NCBI GenBank assembly: GCA_964343605.1
Contig: CAYFKJ010000003.1
Coordinates: 62,001-126,000, forward strand
DNA from: CAYFKJ01 sp964343605
GTDB lineage: Bacteria; Pseudomonadota; Alphaproteobacteria; UBA2966
Direction of reading: 5' to 3'
DNA length: 64,000 bases
The translations under genes and the position numbers were made by a program. The notes beneath the pieces are model-generated. The model was not told the origin of the DNA, did no database searches, and was given only the letters and a program-made list of their open reading frames with translations. This document shows, piece by piece, positions 51,968 through 59,955 of this stretch (the stretch's first letter is position 1; every line of letters starts with the position of its first letter).

Positions 51968-52300
51968 ATGGCACAGATGATCACACTTTCGGACAACGCC
52001 GTGGAGCGCATCCAGGCGTTGTTGAGCAAGCGCGACAATCCGGACATGGGCTTGCGCATCGGCGTGCGGACCGCGGGCTGCTCCGGCCTGTCGTACACGC
52101 TCGAGTATGCCGAAGAACCCGAGGAGTTCGACGAAGTTGTCGAGGACAAGGGCGTGAAGGTTTTCATCGACCCCAAGGCGACGATGTTCATCGTCGGCAC
52201 CGAAATGGATTTCGTCGAGGAAAAGCTGCAGTCCGGGTTCGTGTTCAACAACCCCAACGAAAAAGGCAAGTGCGGTTGCGGCGAATCCTTCCACGTCTAG
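51968..52300 (+). CDS. iscA: A-type Fe-S carrier IscA
   Basis: 110 residues. It has the HesB/IscA fold with the three conserved cysteines: GCSGLSYTLEY and the C-terminal KCGCGESFHV (CxC). Carries iron or clusters from IscU to target proteins. The leader AACAAGGATTAGTTTGGC before its ATG resembles that of iscS. Confidence 0.95.
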   Translation: MAQMITLSDNAVERIQALLSKRDNPDMGLRIGVRTAGCSGLSYTLEYAEEPEEFDEVVEDKGVKVFIDPKATMFIVGTEMDFVEEKLQSGFVFNNPNEKGKCGCGESFHV

Positions 52301-52327
52301 GCGACCAGTAGGACCACGCGTGACCCC

Positions 52328-52346
52328 GGGGGGCCTTGCGCCCCCC
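52328..52346 (+). other. GC-rich hairpin between iscA and hscB
   Basis: GGGGGG, a 7-nt loop (CCTTGCG), CCCCCC in the 83-bp gap between iscA and hscB. No T-run follows on the plus strand, so it is more likely an RNA-processing or stabilising hairpin than a terminator. Confidence 0.45.
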
Positions 52347-52383
52347 ATATTCATGCCCTGAGGCGGTAAAGAGAACAAAGACC

Positions 52384-53028
52384 GTGCACGACGGAGACGA
52401 TCAACTCATCATCTCGGAGGCCTTGCAGCCGGCCCAAAGCGTTCCCTGCTGGTCCTGCAAGGGCGGCGTGGACGGTCGGGCGCCGTTTTGCCATGCCTGC
52501 GGCGTAATTCAGCCGCCGCGCCCGGCCGACGATTTTCAGCGCCTGGGACTGGCCAGCCATTTCGACGTCGACCCCAAGGATTTGGAAAAGCGTTACTTCG
52601 CCTTCCAGCGGACGTTTCATCCCGACCGCTTCGCCACCAAGACGGCGCGCGAGCGGCAGTATTCCCTGCAGCATGCCACGGGCTTGAATGAGTCCTACGA
52701 ACGGCTCAAGGCGCCGTTGACGCGGGCCCAGTCCCTGCTGGTCGCCATGGGTGGGACATTGCCTGATGAGGCCCATACCGAGGGCGATCCCGAGTTGCTC
52801 ATGGAGGCGATGGAAAGCCGCGAAGCCCTGGCCGAAGCCGACACGGCCGAGGCCGTAGCCGCCCTTGAGGTCAAGGCGCGGGTCGATATCGAAGTCTGTG
52901 AGGAGGCACTGTCGCTGGCCTTCGCCGTCGAAGATCTCGACGGCGCCGCCAATCTGATTACGCGCCTCAAATATCTGGTTAAGTTATACGACGAGATTCG
53001 GCGCAAGCGCCGGAGCGTACAAGGTTAG
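52384..53028 (+). CDS. hscB: J-domain co-chaperone HscB with N-terminal zinc-ribbon-like region
   Basis: 214 residues from GTG at 52384, about 10 nt after a weak AAAGAGAAC element. Residues 22-39 hold C22-x2-C25-x10-C36-x2-C39, a metal-ribbon pattern absent in E. coli HscB but found in mitochondrial HSC20. The J domain follows with HPD at 79-81 (FHPDRFATKTARE), then the IscU-binding helical bundle (DPELLMEAMESREALAEA...). It stimulates HscA ATPase and delivers IscU. Six bp before hscA. Confidence 0.93.
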   Translation: MHDGDDQLIISEALQPAQSVPCWSCKGGVDGRAPFCHACGVIQPPRPADDFQRLGLASHFDVDPKDLEKRYFAFQRTFHPDRFATKTARERQYSLQHATGLNESYERLKAPLTRAQSLLVAMGGTLPDEAHTEGDPELLMEAMESREALAEADTAEAVAALEVKARVDIEVCEEALSLAFAVEDLDGAANLITRLKYLVKLYDEIRRKRRSVQG

Positions 53029-53034
53029 TATTCA

Positions 53035-54936
53035 ATGGTCGAACTCCTGCAAATTCACGAACCGGGCGAGACGCCTTTGCCCCATGCCGGCGAGGAGGTC
53101 GCCGTCGGCATCGATCTCGGCACGACGAACTCGTTGATCGCCATCGCCCACGACGGTGAGCCCGAGGTTCTGCGCGGTCCGGACGGCAAAACGCTGATCC
53201 CCTCCGTCGTCGCCTATGGCGACGGTGAGGCGGTGGTGGGTGAGGGCGCCCGGCGCGTCATCATGGATAGCCCGGAACGTGTCGTGTCGTCCGTGAAGCG
53301 GCTGATGGGCCGTGGCCTCGAGGACCTCAAATCGCTGGGCGGCGCCGTGCCCTACGATGTCGACGCCGATATGGAATCCGGCGGCATGGTCCGCCTCAAC
53401 GTGGCGGGTCATCGCCTGACGCCGGTGGAAGTTTCATCGCACATCCTCGGCGCGCTGAGGGCTTTGGCCGAGGCCTCGCTCGACCGCACCATCGACAAGG
53501 CCGTAATCACCGTTCCCGCCTATTTCGACGACGCCGCGCGGGCGGCCACCAAGGATGCCGCCAAGCTCTGCGGTCTCCAGGTTCTACGGCTGGTTAACGA
53601 GCCGACGGCGGCGGCGCTGGCGTATGGACTGGATAAGGACGCCGAGGGGCTGTACGCGGTCTACGATCTGGGTGGCGGCACCTTTGACATTTCCATCCTG
53701 CGCATGGAGATGGGCGTCTTCCAGGTTCTGGCGACCGGTGGCGATGCCCAGTTGGGCGGCGACGATTTCGATCACGCCGTGGCCACGCACTTCCTCGGCC
53801 AGCGCGAAGACCGGCCCGCGGATGCCAAGATTTCCCCGGGCGAAGCCAAAACCGCCATGATGACGGCCCGCCTGGTCAAGGAATGCCTGACCGATCAGGA
53901 GCAGGGCCGCTGGATGCTCGACGTCGAGGGTGAGGCGACCTGGCACGAACTAGACCGCGCGAAATTCGAGGACCTGATCGGCGACATTGTCGATCGCACG
54001 ATTAGCCTGTGCCGCGGCGTCATGGACGACGCCGACGTCTTCCCCGAGGACATCAAGGGCGTTGTCCTGGTTGGTGGCTCGACCCGGGTCCCGCTTGTCC
54101 GCAAGCGCGTTGCCGAACTGTTCGGCCAAAAGCCGCTTTCCGATATTGATCCGGATCAGGTCGTGGCTCTTGGTGCCGCGCTTCAAGCCGAGGCCCTGAC
54201 GATGGGGTCAAACGCGCTGCTGCTGGACGTCACGCCTTTGTCGCTGGGTATCGAAACCATGGGCGGGCTGGTCGAAAAAGTCGTTCACCGCAACACGCCG
54301 ATCCCCGTGGCCCGGGCCCAGGAATTCACAACCTACAAGGACGGCCAGACGGCCATGGCCATCCACGCCGTTCAGGGCGAACGCGAGATGGTCGACCAGA
54401 ACCGCTCGCTGGCGCGCTTCGAGTTGCGCGGCATCCCGGCCATGGCGGCGGGAGCGGCGCGCATCCTGGTAACCTTCGCGGTCGATGCCGATGGATTGCT
54501 GACCGTCAGCGCCGTCGAACAGAGCACCGGCATGGAAGCCCATGTCGAGGTCAAACCGAGCTACGGCCTGTCGGACGACGATATGGCACGGATGCTGCGG
54601 GAAAGCATGGAATTCGCGCGCGACGACATGACGGCGCGCCTGTTCGCCGAAGCCTGCGTCGAGGCTGAGCGCATGCTGTTGGCTTTCGACGCGGCGCTGG
54701 AGTTGGACGGCGATCTCGTGAAGTCCGAGGAAAAAGAGGAAATCGAAGCCAGGATTACCGAATTGCGCGAAGCGATGGAGGGTGACGACCGGGATGCCGT
54801 GAACGGGGCAGTCGAAGCGTTGAACGCCGCAACCGAACCCTTCGCCGCGCGCCGTATGGATCGCCAGATCAGGGGGGCGCTGACCGGCGTTGCCATCGAC
54901 GAACTGAATGAAGATGCCGAGATCGGCGAAGTGTAA
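53035..54936 (+). CDS. hscA: Fe-S chaperone HscA (Hsp70 family)
   Basis: 633 residues. ATPase domain: VGIDLGTTNSLIA, GPDGKTLIPSVVAYG, VITVPAYFDDAARAATKDAAKLCGLQVLRLVNEPTAAALAYG, VYDLGGGTFDISILR and GVVLVGGSTRVPLVRKRV. A substrate-binding beta domain follows (LLLDVTPLSLGIETMGGLVEKVVHRNTPIPV), then a helical lid. It is the dedicated Hsp70 that destabilises cluster-loaded IscU, driven by HscB. The N-terminal 20 residues before the fold are an extra, polar extension. Confidence 0.97.
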   Translation: MVELLQIHEPGETPLPHAGEEVAVGIDLGTTNSLIAIAHDGEPEVLRGPDGKTLIPSVVAYGDGEAVVGEGARRVIMDSPERVVSSVKRLMGRGLEDLKSLGGAVPYDVDADMESGGMVRLNVAGHRLTPVEVSSHILGALRALAEASLDRTIDKAVITVPAYFDDAARAATKDAAKLCGLQVLRLVNEPTAAALAYGLDKDAEGLYAVYDLGGGTFDISILRMEMGVFQVLATGGDAQLGGDDFDHAVATHFLGQREDRPADAKISPGEAKTAMMTARLVKECLTDQEQGRWMLDVEGEATWHELDRAKFEDLIGDIVDRTISLCRGVMDDADVFPEDIKGVVLVGGSTRVPLVRKRVAELFGQKPLSDIDPDQVVALGAALQAEALTMGSNALLLDVTPLSLGIETMGGLVEKVVHRNTPIPVARAQEFTTYKDGQTAMAIHAVQGEREMVDQNRSLARFELRGIPAMAAGAARILVTFAVDADGLLTVSAVEQSTGMEAHVEVKPSYGLSDDDMARMLRESMEFARDDMTARLFAEACVEAERMLLAFDAALELDGDLVKSEEKEEIEARITELREAMEGDDRDAVNGAVEALNAATEPFAARRMDRQIRGALTGVAIDELNEDAEIGEV

Positions 54937-55061
54937 TTTTGCGGCGATCAGTCGCACATAACCGGGCTGGTAATTGCCCGCCGTCCGCGCTATGTCGTAC
55001 CGCTGTTTTGTAATCTGCCCCCGGCCTGTTTCGTGCCGCTACATGTTTTCGGAGTTTGCTC

Positions 55062-55397
55062 GTGCCTAAGATGACTTTCATCGATCCGCAGGGAAATGCC
55101 AAGGAGGTCGACGCACCTCTCGGTCTTTCGGTACTGGAGATCGCCCACCGCAACAAGATCGACCTGGAAGGGGCGTGCGAGGGGTCGCTGGCCTGTTCGA
55201 CGTGCCACGTCATCGTCGACGACGAGTATTTCGACGACCTGCCCGAAGCGACCGAGGACGAGGAAGACATGCTGGACCTGGCCTTCGCCCTGACGCACAC
55301 CTCGCGGCTGGGTTGCCAGATCATCATTACCGAAGAACTGGACGGACTGACCGTGACCTTGCCGGCGGCCACGCGCAATATGATGGTGGACGCCTGA
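55062..55397 (+). CDS. fdx: ISC-type 2Fe-2S ferredoxin
   Basis: 111 residues from GTG at 55062, with GGAG 7 nt upstream. Adrenodoxin-type cluster site: CEGSLACSTC (C-x5-C-x2-C) and the fourth Cys in LGCQIIITEELDG. The acidic patch (DDEYFDDLPEATEDEEDMLDLA) is the partner-binding surface. It donates electrons for cluster assembly on IscU. About 125 bp separate it from hscA, longer than other gaps in the operon, so a second promoter is possible. Confidence 0.96.
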   Translation: MPKMTFIDPQGNAKEVDAPLGLSVLEIAHRNKIDLEGACEGSLACSTCHVIVDDEYFDDLPEATEDEEDMLDLAFALTHTSRLGCQIIITEELDGLTVTLPAATRNMMVDA

Positions 55398-55417
55398 CGA
55401 CAACGAAAGGGGGCGAC

Positions 55418-55618
55418 ATGCAGCTTAAGTGGACCGACGTCAACGATATCGCGATTGAGCTGGAAGACGCCCACCCGGACGTGGATGTCGTCAATCTGCG
55501 CTTCACCGACCTGCACCGCTGGGTCACCGAACTGCCCGAATTCGACGACGATCCCAACCGCTCCAACGAAAAAATCCTCGAGGCCATCCAGATGGCCTGG
55601 CTCGACGAGCGCGACTAG
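55418..55618 (+). CDS. iscX: IscX (Fe-S assembly protein)
   Basis: 66 residues. ATG at 55418 with AAGGGGGCGAC upstream. MQLKWTDVNDIAIELEDAHPDVDVVNLRFTDLHRWVTELPEFDDDPNRSNEKILEAIQMAWLDER matches the IscX family over its length, including the acidic surface that binds iron and IscS. It modulates IscS activity. Too short to be convincing by length alone, but its motif and place at the end of the isc operon are decisive. Confidence 0.95.
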   Translation: MQLKWTDVNDIAIELEDAHPDVDVVNLRFTDLHRWVTELPEFDDDPNRSNEKILEAIQMAWLDERD

Positions 55619-55621
55619 TCT

Positions 55622-56437
55622 GTGGCCCGCAGCCCGCAGGAGATCCAGGACACCACCCGCTTCATCGACGTCTACCGGCGTGCCCAGGCGCCTGCCATGT
55701 TGGACGTCGAGGAAATCGCCTGCGGCTGCCGTTACGGCGCCACGAGTTGGGCGACCCTTGACGAGGTCCGGGCGATCGCCCGACTGCTCGACCTGGGACC
55801 CGGCAGGAAGCTCCTGGAAATCGGAGCCGGGTCCGGCTGGCCTTCCCTGCAACTTGCCGAAAGAAGCGGGTGCGATGCGGTTCTGACGGATCTCCCCATC
55901 TCCGGCATTCAGATTGCCGGTGAGAGGGCGCGGGCTGACGGCTTGAGCCATCGGTGTTTTGGCCTGCTGGCGGACGGATCTCACCTGCCTTTCGCCGAGG
56001 CCGCATTCGATGCCGTTCATCACGCGGATGTTCTTTGCTGCTTGAAGTCGAAGCGGGAGGTTCTGAGGGAGTGCCGGCGCATCATGCGGTCTAACGGCAG
56101 AATGGCTTTCTCCGCGATCTTCATGGCGGCGGAATTGGCGCCAACCGAAACCGAACTCGCCGTCGCCGCCGGACCGCCGTTCATGGAGATGAAAGGGACA
56201 TATCCGACGCTTATGACGGAAACCGGCTGGCGACTGGTGGAAACTCATGATTTGACGGACGCCTTCCTCTCCACGGCCGAGCGCCTGGTGGTGGAGGAAG
56301 AGGCGCGGGCGGCCGTTCTTGAACCGCTTCACGAAAAGGGCGAGTTCAACGCCCGCTTGAACCGCCACCGCGCCAAGATCGAGGCTCTCGGACAGGGTCT
56401 GATCCGGCGCGAATTGTATATCGCCGAACCTGTCTAA
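55622..56437 (+). CDS. SAM-dependent methyltransferase at the end of the isc operon
   Basis: 271 residues from GTG 3 nt after the iscX stop, so almost certainly co-transcribed. SAM motif LLEIGAGSGWPSLQLAE, then LTDLPISGIQIAGERA and GSHLPFAEAAFDAVHHADVLCC (motifs II-III). The N-terminus has a cysteine pair (IACGCRYGAT) and a later CC. The C-terminal 60 residues are helical. Substrate unknown. It resembles generic Methyltransf_11/25 proteins; the operon position hints at Fe-S, sulfur or tRNA chemistry, but nothing in the sequence proves it. Confidence 0.75.
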   Translation: MARSPQEIQDTTRFIDVYRRAQAPAMLDVEEIACGCRYGATSWATLDEVRAIARLLDLGPGRKLLEIGAGSGWPSLQLAERSGCDAVLTDLPISGIQIAGERARADGLSHRCFGLLADGSHLPFAEAAFDAVHHADVLCCLKSKREVLRECRRIMRSNGRMAFSAIFMAAELAPTETELAVAAGPPFMEMKGTYPTLMTETGWRLVETHDLTDAFLSTAERLVVEEEARAAVLEPLHEKGEFNARLNRHRAKIEALGQGLIRRELYIAEPV

Positions 56438-56488
56438 GGGTCCCGAAACGGGCTATCATTCGCCGGAACCAACCCTTGGGGGGGATTG

Positions 56489-58168
56489 ATGATCGCGCGC
56501 ATTCGGCTTTATTCCGGCATGGTCCTGCTGGTTTTCGTCACGGGACACCTGTTCAACAGTTCGCTGGGCGTCTTCTCGTTCGAAGCGATGGATGCCGCAT
56601 CCCAGTTCACGACCCGCCCCTGGCGCACGATTCCAGGCACCGTTCTTCTGCTCGGCGCCTTCCTGACGCATACCACCCTGTCGATGAGGTCGCTGTTTTT
56701 TCGTCAAACGCTGAGGATGAAACCCTGGGAGGCCACCCAGAATATTTTGGGCATCCTCATTCCCTTATTGGCGTTCGGTCATGTCATTGCCATGCGCGGT
56801 TTGGTCGAGTTCATGGGTTTGAAAACCGGGTACGCCCTGGAAATGGTCGCCCTGTTCGTGGTGCGTCCGGATTTCGGCGCGATCCAAGTGGGGCTCGTCC
56901 TGCTTACCTGGATTCACGGCTGCATCGGTTTGCACACCTGGGCCCGCCTGAAACCGGGATACCAGAAATTCCAAGGCTGGGTACTCTCGCTGGCTGTCGC
57001 CTGGCCCGTCATGGCGTTGTCCGGCTATGTCGCGGCAGGGAACCGGGCGCAGCGGATGGTGGCGGACGAGGAATGGCTCGGCGGCGTCATCAAGACCTCC
57101 GGTTTCAACGACGAAATGTTTGCGGCGGCCCTTCAATGGAACATCAATTTCTGTATTGGATATTTGGTATTGCTGGCGCTTCTGTTCGGCGCCCGCTGGA
57201 TCCGGCTGGCCATCGCCAAGCGTGAAACGCCGATGGTCTTGCATTACCAGGGCGGTCGGGAGATCACCGCCATACCCGGCGCCACGGTTCTGGAATCGCT
57301 GCGGGCCGGCGGTATCCCACATGCCTCCGTGTGCGGCGGACGCGGGCGCTGCTCAACCTGCCGTATCCGCGTGGGGCGCGGCGCGGACTGGCTCAATCCC
57401 CCGGATGAAAACGAGGTCAAAGTATTGGAGCGCATTGCGGCGCCACCGTCGGTGCGGCTGGCCTGCCAGGTGCGGCCCAAGGTCGATCTCGAAATCGCGC
57501 CGCTCTTGTCGCCCGAGGCAACCGCGTCCGACGGCTTCGAACAGCCGGGTTACCTGGCGGGGCAGGAGGTCGAGGTCGCCTTCGTGTTCGTCGACCTGCG
57601 CGGCTCGACCGGGCTATCGGAAGGACGCCTGCCCTACGACTTCGTCTTCGTGCTCAACCAGTTTTTCGCCGCCATCGACGGCGCGCTGCAGGAAACCAAC
57701 GGCCATTACGCCCAGTTCAACGGCGACGGCCTGATGGCGATCTACGGTTTGAACTCGGGCATCGAACAGGGCGCCCTGGAAGCCGTTCAGGGTGCCCAGG
57801 CCATGATGCGCCGCATCGCCGAATTGAACGAACGCTTGAAAGCCGAGCTACCGGCGCCCTTGGCCATCGGAATCGGCATCCACAGCGGCGAGGCCATTGT
57901 CGGTAGCATGGGGCCGCCCGACCATCCGATTATTTCGGCCATCGGCGATCACGTGAACATCGCCGCCCGCCTGGAAGCCAAGTGCAAGGACTTCGGCGTG
58001 CCGCTGATCGTCTCGGCCATCACGGCGGAGAAAGCCGGCGTCGACCTCGGCGGATTCCAACAGGAAACCGTCGATGTCCGCGGCCGCGACGGCAATATCC
58101 GCATCTGGGTGATCGACGATCCTTCGAAAATCGATCTTGCGAAGACGAAAGAAACGGTGCCCGCCTGA
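56489..58168 (+). CDS. Membrane class III cyclase with 2Fe-2S ferredoxin domain
   Basis: 559 residues from ATG at 56489 (G-rich ribosome binding site upstream). Residues 1-240 hold about six hydrophobic segments with intramembrane or edge histidines H20, H61, H98, H143 and H149, suggestive of b-type heme as in fumarate-reductase-like cytochromes. Residues 250-335 are a ferredoxin domain with ligands C282, C288, C291 and C326 (C-x5-C-x2-C). Residues 360-550 are the class III cyclase: D369 and D413 bind metal, N490 and R494 stabilise the transition state. The Lys usually specifying adenine aligns with Gln. Membrane redox state may thus be coupled to cyclic nucleotide output. Followed 14 bp later by a DUF3303 protein. 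Confidence 0.85.
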   Translation: MIARIRLYSGMVLLVFVTGHLFNSSLGVFSFEAMDAASQFTTRPWRTIPGTVLLLGAFLTHTTLSMRSLFFRQTLRMKPWEATQNILGILIPLLAFGHVIAMRGLVEFMGLKTGYALEMVALFVVRPDFGAIQVGLVLLTWIHGCIGLHTWARLKPGYQKFQGWVLSLAVAWPVMALSGYVAAGNRAQRMVADEEWLGGVIKTSGFNDEMFAAALQWNINFCIGYLVLLALLFGARWIRLAIAKRETPMVLHYQGGREITAIPGATVLESLRAGGIPHASVCGGRGRCSTCRIRVGRGADWLNPPDENEVKVLERIAAPPSVRLACQVRPKVDLEIAPLLSPEATASDGFEQPGYLAGQEVEVAFVFVDLRGSTGLSEGRLPYDFVFVLNQFFAAIDGALQETNGHYAQFNGDGLMAIYGLNSGIEQGALEAVQGAQAMMRRIAELNERLKAELPAPLAIGIGIHSGEAIVGSMGPPDHPIISAIGDHVNIAARLEAKCKDFGVPLIVSAITAEKAGVDLGGFQQETVDVRGRDGNIRIWVIDDPSKIDLAKTKETVPA

Positions 58169-58181
58169 TGGGAGTAATGCC

Positions 58182-58466
58182 ATGCTGTTCATGGTGATCG
58201 AGACCTTCCGCGATCAGAATGCCAAGGCGGTCTACGCGCGCTTCCGGGAGAAGGGGCGCATGTTGCCGGCGGGTCTGGAATTCGTGGACTCCTGGGTCAG
58301 CGCCGATCTTGGCCGCTGTTTCCAGGTCATGGCTTGCGAAGACGTCGCGTTGCTGCAGCAGTGGGTGACGAACTGGTCCGACCTCGTCGAGTTCGAAATC
58401 GTGCCGATCGTGCCCGGATCCGACGCCGCCAAGGCTGTTCAAGCAAGCGAAAGTGAACGGGCTTGA
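58182..58466 (+). CDS. DUF3303-like small protein
   Basis: 94 residues; ATG at 58182 with GGGAG upstream. MLFMVIETFRDQNAKAVYARFREKGRMLPAGLEFVDSWVSADLGRCFQVMACEDVALLQQWVTNW resembles the DUF3303 family, a ferredoxin-like (alpha-beta) fold found near dehydrogenases or stress genes. Function unknown. It lies 14 bp after the ferredoxin-cyclase gene and probably shares its transcript; a regulatory partnership is possible. Confidence 0.72.
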   Translation: MLFMVIETFRDQNAKAVYARFREKGRMLPAGLEFVDSWVSADLGRCFQVMACEDVALLQQWVTNWSDLVEFEIVPIVPGSDAAKAVQASESERA

Positions 58467-58542
58467 TCGCCATTGCCCACCCGGCGCGGCCAGATTTCTG
58501 ATACTTTACCTGCAACGAATCCAATATCGGGCGAGGTCCGGC

Positions 58543-58743
58543 ATGTTGCGAATAGCATTGCTTTGGCTTGGTCTGTCTGTCCTGACCGGCTGCATGTCCG
58601 TGCAGATGGGTAAGGGGAATTACGAACAAGCCGATCACGATCGGTGTATCGGACGCGGGTTCGAGGCCGATTCCCAAAACTATAAGGATTGCCGCCTGAC
58701 GATCGCCAAAAGGCGGAGTGTCGGCATGGAGCCGGGTGTCTAG
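58543..58743 (+). CDS. Small lipoprotein
   Basis: 66 residues from ATG at 58543 with a GAGG element upstream. A lipoprotein signal ends at the lipobox LTGC (Cys about residue 17), leaving roughly 50 residues with a CIGRGFEADSQNYKDCRL stretch that has two further cysteines. No family recognised. The stop overlaps the convergent CoA-transferase stop by 4 nt. Confidence 0.65.
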   Translation: MLRIALLWLGLSVLTGCMSVQMGKGNYEQADHDRCIGRGFEADSQNYKDCRLTIAKRRSVGMEPGV

Positions 58744-59945
58744 ACCACACCGTCTTTCTTGAGGGTGGCGATGTCGTCGTCCGAGCGGCCCAGTTCGCGC
58801 AGGATCGCTTCCGTATCACCTCCGTGAAGGGGGGCGGGGCGGTTGAGCGGCCCGTCGCGGTCCGCTTGATAACCGCCGGAGAGGATGACGGCGGGGTCGG
58901 CGGCGATGCCGTCGGGCAGTGGAGCCTCGACCAGCCGTTGGCCGGCCGCAAGCTGCGGGTCACTGACGACCTCGGGAACCGTGCGCACCCGTCCGCAGGG
59001 GATACCGGCGTCCCTTAAACGGGACTCCCAATTTTCCGCGGTATCGGCTGCGAGGGCATCGCGGATTTCCGCCTCGATGAAATCCCGATTTTGCATGCGG
59101 GCGTCAGTGGTGGCACAGCGCTCGTCTGCCGCCATTTCAGCGCGTCCGATAATCTTGAACAAACTCGCCACTTGGGCGTCGCTAATGGCGGTGATCAGGA
59201 GGGGGTCGCTCGCCGTGGGAAAAAGATTGTCGGTCGGCAGGCCGGCCTCGGTGCGGTTGCCGTTGCGGCCCGGCAGGTGGCCGCCGTTGGCGTAGTTCAT
59301 GATCTGCGGCGCCATGAGATGCAGCGCACCGTCGAGCAGCGAGGCATCGATAAACTGTCCCTCGCCTGTGGCCTGCCTGCGCAAGAGGGCAGAGAAAATG
59401 GCGGTCGCCGCCATGGCACCGGCGTACATGTCAATGGCCATGATGCCGAGACGCGTGGGATCGCCGTCTGCAAATCCGTTGACGGACATGATGCCGGTGT
59501 CCGCCTGCAGGGGACCGTCGTAGGCGGCAAGGCCCGCCTTCGGCCCGGTCTGGCCGTAGCCGCTGATGGCGCACCAGATCAGCCCAGGATTGCGCGCCCT
59601 GCATTTTTCGGGATCGAGACCTAACCGGGTCATAACGCCGGGCCGGAAATTGTCGACCACGACGTCTGCCCGGTCGATCAGGTCCCGGGCTACGGCAACG
59701 CCCTCCGCCGACTTGAGGTTCAACGAGAGGCTTCGCTTGCCGCCGTTAAGATATTGAAACATTGGCGAAATTCGGTGTTCGGCAAAGGCGCCTTCGGCCA
59801 TGATGCCGCGCATGATGTCACCGCCGTTCGGCGTTTCAACCTTGACCACATCGGCGCCGTGAAGTGCCAGTTGCCGTGTCGCCGCCGGCCCGGCGATGAT
59901 CTGCGTGAAATCGACGACGAGTACGCCGTCCAGGGAATGGGGCAT
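58740..59945 (-). CDS. CoA transferase family III (CaiB/BaiF)
   Basis: 401 residues. LDGVLVVDFTQIIAGPAATRQLALHGADVVKVETPNGGD is the family N-terminus, with VVVDNFRPGVMTRLGLD, WCAISGYGQTGP and a middle YDGPLQADTGIMSVNG region that carries the catalytic Asp region, plus FIDASLLDGALHLM. It moves CoA between carboxylic acids. The acid is unknown; paaK and a thiolase nearby suggest carboxylic or aromatic acid metabolism. Confidence 0.9.
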   Translation of the reverse strand: MPHSLDGVLVVDFTQIIAGPAATRQLALHGADVVKVETPNGGDIMRGIMAEGAFAEHRISPMFQYLNGGKRSLSLNLKSAEGVAVARDLIDRADVVVDNFRPGVMTRLGLDPEKCRARNPGLIWCAISGYGQTGPKAGLAAYDGPLQADTGIMSVNGFADGDPTRLGIMAIDMYAGAMAATAIFSALLRRQATGEGQFIDASLLDGALHLMAPQIMNYANGGHLPGRNGNRTEAGLPTDNLFPTASDPLLITAISDAQVASLFKIIGRAEMAADERCATTDARMQNRDFIEAEIRDALAADTAENWESRLRDAGIPCGRVRTVPEVVSDPQLAAGQRLVEAPLPDGIAADPAVILSGGYQADRDGPLNRPAPLHGGDTEAILRELGRSDDDIATLKKDGVV

Positions 59946-59955
59946 TTATTCGACC

